From Aurelia coerulea (taxonomy: Eukaryota; Cnidaria; Scyphozoa; Semaeostomeae; Ulmaridae), in NCBI GenBank assembly GCA_039566865.1, contig CM076947.1, positions 21,019,501 through 21,083,500 of the forward strand: 64,000 nucleotides of DNA, given 5' to 3'. Shown here one piece after another: positions 42,801-54,800 of the stretch. Position 1 is the first letter of the stretch. The number at the start of each line of letters is the position of its first letter. The notes beneath the pieces are model-generated. The model worked only from the letters and a program-made list of their open reading frames with translations. It searched no databases and was not told where the DNA came from. The translations under genes were made by a program, and so were the position numbers.

Positions 42801-45800
42801 TTGGACGGTTTGTGAGTGAGCAGTGAGTGCTGAAACTTGTGAACTCCCTGAGGAAAAAATAGATACAAAACAAGTTAACAGATGTCCAAAACACTTGATA
42901 TCTCAACATCTTCACTCTAACCAGGGTGTGCGGTTTTTAAAGTTCTTTCATCATCTTGAAATCCCTATTCATAGCCGGTACCCGAGTCACAGAAATCTCT
43001 GCTTTTCTTCCAGGTAAAATAGAAATGATAAATAACGCGTGAATGAATCGTCTAAACCAATAAGATTGGACAATTAATAACACACACCGAAATTATTCCA
43101 AAAAAACAGGGGGAAAGTGGCTTCTTGGCAGTGTGTGCTACGTTTTGTATCGAACAAAATATCAATTAACTATTTACAAGGTGACGCCAAAAAACTTCAC
43201 AAACTAGCTCAGAACTAGCTCTCTGAAATCAAAATTTATTGACAAATGCTTTGGGATGCTCAGCTATCTTGTGAGACGCTGCATGGTCACAGTAAGTACT
43301 GATTACTATCCAAAAAATCAGATTTCGAATCCCAAATTCCTCATTTTGAGTGAAATAATCGCCATCACTTTCCAGTCAACATTTTGTGAAAACTCAACGT
43401 AGACTTGAATTCTTGAATTATTGAATATTTTTACGCTTTAACGTACCCTTTTCTCGTTACTACTGATGAAGGGTTAAGCCCGAAACTTTTAGTAAATTAA
43501 GCTCTAGGCTATTTATTCATTTTAAGATATTTTGTGTATTTATCGATTATTGTAGCCGCACGTGCAAACAAACAACTTATATTAGACTTGAATTCGTCTG
43601 GGAAAATTTTTTGCTTACAAAATGATTGACCTCAGTTCCTCATTCAAATTTCGTGCTACAAAGCAGTCATATCTTCCAAAACATAGGCTGGAAAAGGAGG
43701 GAATAGTCTGAGAAATGGACAGTAGGCATAGCTAAAGAAACCAAGCAACATCTCAAAAGATAGCTGAGCCTTTCAGCTACCTGCTAACACCTCGTTTGTG
43801 TTCATAAAATTTGCTTTCAGGAAACTGTGCGATCTAGCTCGTGAAGTTTTTCGGTCACCCTGTACATTATATCAAGGTTCCATAGTCATCAACACTATAT
43901 TCGTACTAAAAAAAGCTTGTGAAGACCAGGGGCACCGTTTCCATAGCCTTTACTTTGCACGGTTTCGATACAATATATAAATTACCTCATGCAGTGGGTA
44001 GGCAGCAGCATAGTGGCCCTTTGAAACCATTCGGTTGATACCTAGAAAGCAGAAGATCATTAAAGTATAGAACTAACTGAAGACACTCTCTAAGACCACA
44101 TTTACACTACACCGGTGCAGTTTTGATCAATTACAAAGTCGTTATGGTTCAAGAGTGTTTACGCTGCTCCAGAGCAAGATAATTCTACAGATAGAAGGAG
44201 CAAAAGTGTTACAGATTAGCAGAACAGTGTAAACAGGAGTTCCACAAGGTTCATGTCTTGGCCCTCTTCTCTTCCTCATCTACATCAATGATCTCCCACA
44301 AGCAGTTCAGGATTCTAACGTGTCCATGTATGCTGATGATACCAGTTTGTGCTACCAGTCTCACGATTAGACTCGGCTGAATGAGGCTATTAACAGCGAT
44401 CTTAGGAAACTAGATATTTGGCTACAAGGCAACAAGCTTTCCCTGAATGTTGCGAAAACTCATTCTATGCTTATTTCCACCAAGCAGAAACACAACACTC
44501 TCAAGGGTCAAAATGATGACTTGAAATTGAAAATACGCGAGAACTGCCATACTTTTGTTACGGATGTAAAAGGGGTCCTAATGTAATGAAAACAAAACCA
44601 AAAACAAATCACATGGCTGCAGATTGCCATCATTGTGAACAACATTTTTGGATTGAATTTGTTTTGAATTACTGGTTGAGAGAATTTCTTTTGTCTTAGA
44701 TCGCTAATCGCTTTGAATTGAGGTGTCAATCAAAAAGCTGCTCATGCCATTGTCTTGCAAAATATATCCTTGTTCTAATAACACGAGATGGGTAATTCCA
44801 TGTAGCGTCATCAGATGGATTGTCAAGTCATGTTGAGAAATCTTCTTGAATTTTTTCTTTTGCAAGGCAATGAGGAGTTGGTCCTAGATATTTAATTTCA
44901 GCTCGATATCTCGATTGGTTGACAATCAATGATTTATTGAACTTATGGCCCATTTGTCAGTAAGGTGTCACTTTCCATGAGGCAGCATGTTTGAGACACG
45001 ATAAAACCATAATAACATTTTTTTAGAACCGTCTCCACTTTTCAGGTGCTTTATATAGTTGTTAGGTTCAAGAAAAAGCCAAATTCCACGGAACTATCAA
45101 AATTGCTTGGATGTATAATTGCTTCAAAATCACACAACCGTCATTTGATGATGAATAAGAAATGATGTACCCACGTTTTTTCGCTAATTATATATTTTAA
45201 TAATTTTAATACAAGAACAAACATTATCACATGAAGTTTATTCATATGATAATAATACAAAGCTCTCACGAACATCATAAAAGGCAAGAAGACAAACTCA
45301 CCAAGTTGTAACTTATCTTCACCATACTTGCATTTCATTAAGTATCTGTGCACCTGTAACAATTCAATTCAATTCAATTTTCTTTGTAGAACACAAAATC
45401 CTAATGCAGTACATAACATAACAAAGCTGTATTCTACATGACCCATGAAAAGCAGAGCTTATTGAGCTTGGGCCGTTAACAAAACAATAGTAAGAATAAC
45501 AAAGGAAAATATATAGTTAATTCCAACATACAAAGTTGGAGTATGATACCTAAATGTACAAGAATACAATACAAATGAGGCAAAAAGCAATTTTCTGGTC
45601 AAAGTTTGGTTGCGACCCAGATAATACTAAAATCCGATGTTGGGGTAAAAATGATTCAAGACAATTTCTGGTAAACGTTTTTTTCATCAGAAACCTAAAC
45701 GAAACTTGGATGAGAATTTAGTATGAAATGTTTCCTAATTTCACTTAAAATGCCTGCTTTTCGGGTACTGAATTATGATATTGTTTCTACCAGAGTTACA

Positions 45801-48800
45801 GATTTGTTTTTAGCATACAAAAGACAATTTAGAGAAGGAGGATTTCTTTTGGTCTCAAAAAATAAAAACTGCAAGGAATATTGGTTTGAATTCAGCTCTG
45901 AATAGTTCTGATGGTTTTTCAAGCATAGCATGCACCAGACTTTCTAGATTAAATTTCTGATCACCCTGGTCTTCTATAAATGTGTTTCTTACAAAAGAAA
46001 ACGTGCAGCTCTCAAAGTTATGGTGTTGATAACTGGGAGATCTTCTTTATTAATTGACTTCTCTTTGCGTGCTTTAGATTTCAACAGCAAAGATCAAATA
46101 CGTTAATTCAAGAACCTACCACATCGAAGAACTCATTCAGGTATAACTCATTATACCGGGTGTCCCAAAAAAATGTATACAGATTTGGTTGACTCCAGCG
46201 ATGCAAATTTTGCTTCAATCGATGTCTAATCACTCCAAAAATGTTCCTCGATAGTTAACTTGACAGCCTTTTGGCCTAAGTAAATTCTTAAGGCACAGCG
46301 TATAGATAAATGATAGCCTTGATAAAATTTGAGCAATATTAGATCTTGAGTTATTTTGTTGTCCAGAAGTCACCCCCTAGTCACCCATTGGGCAGTTTCT
46401 TCATTTTTCATTGATTTCAGTTCTTAATTTCGACGTGCTTCAGGAAATTGCTTAGGCCAAAAGGCCAAAGCTCTGGTTTGCAGGTGAACGCAAATTTGAG
46501 CTTTCAAGACTGATATTTCTGCTCTCAAAGCACCAATACCAACAAACGAGGTATCCGAGGGGTGTATCACTCTTCCGAAAAGGCGTACGAGATTGTTTTT
46601 AAACAATAGGATTTTTAGGGATTTTTTACGGATTCTTCTTGAAAACAAAAGGATTTTTGCCACAGGTGTACGAGATTTTTACAGAGTGATACGCCCCTCG
46701 GAGGTATCTGTGTTCAAGTTAACTATCGAGGAGCACTTTGGGAGCGATCAGCCATTGATTAAAGCTAAATTCAAATCACAGGAATCAACCAAATCAGTAT
46801 ACTTTTTTTGGGACACCCGGTATCATTCGTTCAAAATTACTCATTAATGAAATGAAGAGTTAAACGATTCAAACGAAGAAAAAATGCTCACGATAATACT
46901 CCTCTGGGCATTTGTAAAGAAATCTGGCATGTCAGATCCTGGGAATCTGGAACGATGAAACAAATGATCAACTCAAAACATCTGAGCGACTTAAACGATC
47001 AACTAAACATTGCATTACAACAAGGGCAGATTTTGTAATACAATAGCATGAGTTGCTTTTGTTGACACCTCAATGCAAAGCGATTAGCGACTGCAGACAA
47101 AGGAAATTCTCTCAACCAGCAATTCAAAACAAACAAAGCCGCAAAAGTTTCTTTGAAACCCAGGTAGCTAGCTCGCTTGTTGTGCATTCCAGAAACTATT
47201 TTTAAGGGCAAACATGAGCGTAGATCGAAAGAAGAAGGATGCATCTACACATCTGCCGCAGGCATTTTATTTGTTTGGTTCAAAAGCCGTTTAGGAGGCG
47301 ATTCAATTCTCTTATTTTTTGGGTGTTATCAAAACATTTACTGCTCAGCTTCTGGACCAAAGAAATAAAATATACGCGGCAGATGTGTAGATATATTCTT
47401 CTTCTTTCGATCTACGCTCATGTTTGCCCTTAAAAATAATTTCAGGAATGCACAGCGAGCGAGCTAGCTACCTGGGTTTCAGAGAAAATTTTGCGGCTTC
47501 GTTTGTTTTGAATTGCTGGTTGATAGAATTTCCTTTGTCTGTGATCGCTAATCGCTTTGAATTGAGGTGTCAACAAAAGCAACTCGTGCTATTGTATTAC
47601 AAAATCTGCCCTTATTTTGCATTACAGTAAAAACCCGCGTATACGAACCTACAATTTTGCAACTCAGCCTGACTAGGTTCTTATGTTTTGGGTATTTAAT
47701 GGGAAACAAGGCTGTTCAGGTTCTTAAATTGGTTCTTATTTATTCAGGGTTTTCAGGAATTTCTTTCATTCAGATTGAAAATACAGGCCTATTATTTACT
47801 GCCAGTTCACATCACTTGAAATTATGAGCTATTATTCAAATCATAAATTTTTATATAATCCATTTTGTTAAAGCCATTTTGAAACAAGGGGCCCATTTTT
47901 TAAGAGTAATGGTATGAGTCCCTATTGACCAAGTGATATCAGCAAATCAAAGAACGCAGGGAAACAATGGACGAAAAGTCATAAGTCTAGATTTTGTGCA
48001 ATGCACACAGTAAAAGCATTTCTTTGATGACTTACTCCTCTTTCATGCTTCGATGGAATGGGCAAGTGAAGTAATTCTCTTCTTCTGGTATATCTTCCGC
48101 ACTTAACAAGAATGGATTAGTACAACAGCAAATTCTCGTGCACTCTCTATTTGTAGGGCTTTCGTCCAGAAGATCATTTTTCTACGGAACAACGAGAAAG
48201 AGAGCATATTAATTATTTATCAAGCGATATGGAATGCAGTTCTATGAAACTACTCTCCTGGAAAAAACCTTAAATTGGGTACGAGGAAATGGGTTTTCAT
48301 TTCCAGCAGGACAAAAATAATGATCAGTTCGACTCCGAAAGAACATCATTTTTTTTTTCATTGGGCCACTGGCTTTCTAGGAATAAACGGTCTTTTTTAT
48401 AACATTTCCATTAAGGGTTAATTACAGTAAGAACCCACAAAATAGAAACCAGTTTTTTCAAAACAGCCTGTTTAGTTTCCTATCAAAAGGTCATTAATCT
48501 TGAAACAGGCTGAAAGGTTTCTTATCACATGGCTAAGAAACCTTCAGTTATTTCAACCTAAAGCTTTAAAGAAAACCCAGAGCAAACACTATCGAAAAGT
48601 ATTTTCTTGTTACCTAGCATCCGCTCGAAATTTACTCAACCTTAGCATACATGCTAGGCATATACGTAGATTGAGATGCTTTTGATGCAGTCTTTAACAA
48701 TTTTTGGCACCTGATTTTAACAAAGATAGCTAGATATGAGTTTACTTGGGATCCTCCTGTAAGAAGCCTTCCTAAATCAGGCTGAGAAGTTTCTTATACG

Positions 48801-51800
48801 AGCATGGGTTCTATGAAGATACAATGTTAGCCTTTGGCCTAGTTTGGCCTAAAATGCCCAAAAATCAACAATATTCACAACAAACCTCCTTTCCTTTGTT
48901 AATTAAAGTATGCTTAGCATCAATAAGATTATAAAACCACCATGTTTGCTCTTCTTCGGTGTTCATCTGCTATCTTATAATCGAAAATATTCAAACACGC
49001 TGCAAAAGCAGCCACCATGCGACAGCTTACACAGTTATTTTACACGTGATAGGCCTAACTGTGTAAGCTGTCGCATGGTGGCTGCTTTTGCAGCGTGTTT
49101 GAATATTTTCGATTATAAGATAGCAGATGAACACCGAAGAAGAGCAAACATGGTGGTTTTATAATCTTATTGATGCTAAGCATACTTTAATTAACAAAGG
49201 AAAGGAGGTTTGTTGTGAATATTGTTGATTTTTGGGCATTTTAGGCCAAACTAGGCCAAAGGCTAACATTGTATCTTCATAGAACCCATGATACGAGGGC
49301 ACCATTTCTCAAAAAATCAGCCTGAGGTTTCTTCTAAAGTGGTTTCTATTTTGCGGGTTCTTACTGTATGTGAAATAATTTTGTTATAAATTCTCACACG
49401 TGTTTTAGTTTCTTAACTGTGAGGATGGGACAAGCTCGTCTGGAAATATCCTTTGACAATGTGACTTTGTCAACTGAATTCGTCCAATTTTTGTTATTAG
49501 TTGCCAACTTTATTTATTACTTAACATGGCCTAGTCTCATTAACCAACTGGAATTGTCGATCATTACATCTTAATCAGCTGGAAATGGTCAACTGAATTT
49601 ATAATCTTTGTCAACACATCTGCTGGACTGGTCCTAATTATGATCTTCGTCGCCCTCCTTCTTTTCAAATACATTTCAATTCAACGGAAAAAGCTAGATA
49701 ACCAATGATTTACGTTGGTCGTATAGGATACAAATCTTGTTAGCATTTAGTCCTATATTCTATGAAAAAAGTTGAATTGGTTATCAAAGAATGCAATAGA
49801 AAGAATGCTTCAGGAATCTGACTACAGTCTTCGCAGAAGAGCTGCAACAGGGCAAATACGTGCGAGAACTGAGAGATTTAAATCAAGTTTCTATCCAAAC
49901 TGTTTGTCGGAATGGGAAAAACTTGAACCTGAGATTCAACAATCCTGCTCAGTGAATGTTTTCAAGAAAAAACTATTATCACTCATCCGTCCACCTTCAA
50001 AACTGATCTACAACATTCACGACCCAAAAGGTTTATCAATTTTAACACAGCTTCGTGTAGGACTTAGCAAGCTGAATTTTCACAAATTCAAACATAACTT
50101 CAGCGCTACTTTAAATCCTTTGTGCCCTGTAAATGATGGTATTGAGGATACGGAGCATTTTTTGCTGCTCTGCCATGCGTATTATGAAGATAGACGCAAT
50201 CTTCTCAACAGTGTGAATGCGATATTGCAGCCCCATGGATTAACAAACCTTTCAAATAAAAATTTACTCTAAAAACATCCTGTATGGCCACGAAAAGTTA
50301 TCTTTAGATTCAAATAAAAAATTCTCGAGGTAACGTTAAAATATATTCAGGCCTCAGAACAGTTTCAGTAAGTTGCTAAGTTTGTTGTTAAAAACCTCCT
50401 CTCTCTCGTAATCTGTTTTTTCTCACATTTGTTTTTTGTTGTTTTAATTTTCTTTGACGGAATTATGTCATTGTTATTTGCCATTTGCTATTTCGTAATA
50501 TGTAATTTGTAATATTTAAATGTAACATTAATTCGAATCTCTATGTTAAATGTTATGGTCGCAGGGTTGCTATGTATTTCCATGCTCCTTGTGGCATCGT
50601 CTTGTAACCTTTGTCTGCTGATTGTAAATTTTACGGGAATATAAAAAAAAGAATGTAATATCTATCGGGTTAGTCAGAAAAGTTATCCACTGTTTGGAAA
50701 ATCGTGCAGGAAAAACTATGAAACCGATGTATGAAACTTTATTTCTTCAACTTTGAGGCTTCAATTTAACTTCTGAGATTTTTCTTAAAATCTTATGTGC
50801 ATTATTTCCTTATAAAATCAGGTTTAGCCAAAAGTCCTACTTCTCAATTTGCCCCAAACCAGCCAAAAATGGGCTGTTTACTGTCGTGTAAATTTTGTTT
50901 TGATGCCCCATACTGCCGAAAGAGCATTATCACATTGTGTCAACAGTTTCCTAGTCAATAGAAGACCATGCATAAGCAAAGAAAAACACTTTTCACCATT
51001 TTGATACTTGAAACAATGGATTCAAACGAGTCATTCATTTGTAGTCAGATTTATAGCTAAAGCCAACGGAAGCAAATATATCTTCTAAATAACTCTTCAT
51101 TTAAGATCGTATTTATTAAAGATTGCACGTTGTAAATTATGAATGAATTCGCAACATCAAGTTAAACTCTCTGCCAGACAACAGAGTTGTAATATTCCAA
51201 ATTAACAAGTACAGATTTTGAAACACAATAGCATGAAATGCTTTTATTGACACCTGAATTCAAAGCGATTAGCGACTGCAGACAAAGGACATTCTCTCAA
51301 CCACAAATTCAAACAAATAAAGCCGCAAAAGTTTCTCTGAAACACAAGTAGCTAGAGCGCTCGTTGTGCATTCCATAAATTGTTTTCAAGAGCAAACAGG
51401 AGCATATATCGAAAGAAGAAGTATATATCTACACATCTACCTCGAGCATTTTATTTCTTTTGTTCAGAAGCCAAGCAGTAAGCGTTTTCATTACACCCAA
51501 AAAAATAAGAGAATTGAATCGCCTCCCAATCGGCTTCTGAACCGAACAAATTAAATGCCCGTGGCAGATGTGTAGATACATCCTTCTCCTTTCGATCTAT
51601 ACTCGTGTTTACTCTTAAAAAAAACTTCTGGAATGCTAGCTATCTGGGTTTTAGGGAAAGTTTAGCGGATTTGCTGCTTTTGATTATCTGGTTGAGAGAA
51701 TTTCCTTTGTCTGCGATCGACAATTGCTTTGAATTGAAGTGCTAATCAAAACCAACTCGTGCTATTGTCTTGTACCAGATCTGTCTTTGTTTTCCAAATT

Positions 51801-54800
51801 AGCTTATAGTTTTCGTAGTGCAATTTTTCATACAACGGATACATTTTTCTAACTCATCCAGCAGGAGAGCTTTTTTCCATATTTCAGTGAGCAGAAATAA
51901 CGATTCAAATGTATATTTATGAATTATAAGCTTTGATGACATTACAAAAACAAAATATAACACTGAAGTTATCAGAAAATGTTCAACAGAGCTGCAAGTT
52001 ATGAACAATGAATTAGGTTTTTGCCTGATTGGTACCAATTCTAAAAACGGTAGACTTGATAGACTCGGAATTTCTGTTGATTGACAGTAAGTTTGGTAGG
52101 TTTGGTGGGTTTGGGAGGCTTTCTGAGCCTTTCTTCTCCCAAAGACAAAATGCTGATTGACTCCGAAACTCAAAGCAGTAGCCTAGCCTTTGTAGTATTG
52201 GTAGGTTTGGAAAGCTTTCTGGACCTTTCTTCTCCTAAAGACAGAAGGCTTGGCCGACTCTGGAGAGATTTTCATCTTCATTGGCGAGCTTTCATCTTCA
52301 TTAAAGCACCTTAACTTTAACAGAATTCATAGAAGCTGGAAGTTATATTCAAGACGCAATACTTACCCTGATTGGCATCTTCATATGCATGAGTTCAGCT
52401 CCTTTAAACAAACAAGCCATTGGCGCATGCACTTTTATGAAATACGTCATTCCATCTGACGAAGCCTAAAAAGAAACGGATAAGAATTACTATACATCAT
52501 CACATAATCTATCGATAGTTGGCAGCCAATAGTTACAGTTTCAAGAAAAACTCATTGATACAAATACAGCAAAAATCCGATACAGAAAAAACGGTACATA
52601 AGAACCTTCCACGAATAAGAACCTATAGCCTGAAATCTGGACTTGCAACGAGTCTTCCTTTTCGTTTCTTGTTCTTGGAAGCTCTACTGACCCGCGTCGA
52701 AGGCGCAACGATCATGTGAAAGTGGCCGCAAAGGACAATGTTTAGATATGTGTCTAAACTCTACACAAAAATCATTGAGCCTTCTGAACAAAAGTGATAT
52801 TCAACACAGCAGATCTTTAAGTTGCAACAATGTACCGGCTTCGCCAACATAAACTATGCACGTTTGGCCGGCCGCAATAAATGGTACACTGGACCGATTT
52901 TGAAGAGTTATGACTTAATCGTTAGCAGAAAGCCTGAATTAGATACTGGGATTTGTTGCAAATTTTTTCATTTTCAGTTTATAGAGCTAGAAGCGAGTTT
53001 CCTAAGATTTTAGTTTTCGGAAACACTGAAAACGCTCAAAAAACATCGATCAAGTTTTGTAAACAATCGACATGAATGGACAAAGAGAAAACTTTGCGTG
53101 GTGATTTGCGATTTGAAAATCAACCAATTGTAATCTGCTGTACGAGTTCGTACTGAACCCCCAAATCCCCTTGAAAACCTTTTCTCTTTGTTTATCCATG
53201 TTGGATCTTTTAACATTTGATCGACGTTTTTCTATCGTTTTCAATGTTTTCGAAAACGAAAATTTTCAAAAACTCGCTTCCAGCTCTACAAACTGAAAAC
53301 GAAAAAATTTGCAAAAAAGTCCTAGAATCTAATTCAGGCTTTCTGCTAAAGATTAAGTCATGAATCTTAAAAATCGGTCCAGTGTACGATTTATTGTGGC
53401 CTGCCAAACGGGCATAGTTTATTTTGGCGCAGCCGGTATCAGAAATGATGAATGTTTGGTTTATGAATTGAATTTTGTATCATAGTTCAAAAAACAAAAA
53501 AGTACCACGTTATCTTCATGTTCAAGTTGCATTCCCATCCTCTTTAAATTCTTCTCGAATTCTTTCCTCCTTTCATCATCCTTTGGGTCATCTGAGATAT
53601 CTTTCGTGTACGCCATGACATAATCTACAATAAGAAAGAATCGAATACAGTAAAAAACCGCACATAAGAACCTAAGATTTTGAACTCAGCCTATTTAGGT
53701 TCTTATGCAATGAGGCACATCCAGTAATCAGTAATCAGTAATCTTAGCCAAACTTATTTACACTCTTCGCCCTATCCATTCCAACCCAAGCTTACCCAGT
53801 TTACCCCTGCAGGCCCTGCCTATCACAGTTCTGTAAGTAATGTTTTGGAGTTCACGAAAGAGGTTGATTGGCACACAGATTGCATTTATTTCCCAATGAA
53901 TGAATGAAACCCTTTATTAAGAACCTAGTTATGATATCAGGCTGAAATAGTTCTTATCCATTGGGTACAAAATATATGATTTCAGGCTGTAGATTCTTAA
54001 AAAATGAACGTTCTTATGTGCGGGTCTTTACTGTAATGATATGCAGTCAATCTTTTAGAAGGTGTTCGCTTCTTCCAATAGGACCCTACGAAGTACTACG
54101 GTGTTTCACATTAGATATTAGATCAACAACGGCAGATTTTGTAACGCAATAGCGAATTGCTTTTTTGACACCTGAGTACAAAGCGATTAGCCAATGCCGA
54201 CAAAGGAAATTCCTTCAACCAATAATTCAAAACAAAAAAGCCATAGTTTCTCTGAAACCCAGGTAGCTAGCACACTCGTTGTGCATTCCAGAAATTGTTT
54301 TTAAGAGCAAACATGAGCATATATGGAAAGAAGAAGGATATATCTACACATCTACCTCGGGCATTTTAATTGTTTGGTTAAGACGCTGAGCAGTAAATGT
54401 TTTAACAATGCCCAAAAAATAATAGAATTGAATGAGCTCCCAATCGTCTTTCGAACCAAACAAATAAAATGCCCGCGGTAGATGTGTAGATATATCCTTC
54501 TTCTTGCGATCTCTGCTCGTGTTTGCTCTTAAAAACAATTTCTGGGATGTACAACGAGCGAGCTAGCTACCTGGGTTTCAGAGAAACTTTTGTGGCTTTG
54601 TTTGTTTTGAATTACTGGTTGAGAAAATTTCCTTTATCTACGATCGCTAATCACTTTGAATTGCGGTGTCAATCAAAAGCAACTCATGCTATTGTCTTAC
54701 AAAATCTGTCCTTGTTTATCAGATCAAAATGATGACAGAGAAAAGTTAACGGCAAAAAAGTTTCTCTCGTAGCTTCTTTTCTTATGATACCAGTACTGAC

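Noticed and set aside
47019..47616. Recurrent peptide ASYLGF(R/K)[10 protein letters not shown] as a small gene family
   Set aside because: It always lies in the arms of family B foldback MITEs, on either strand, with drifting starts; chance openness of a repeat explains it.
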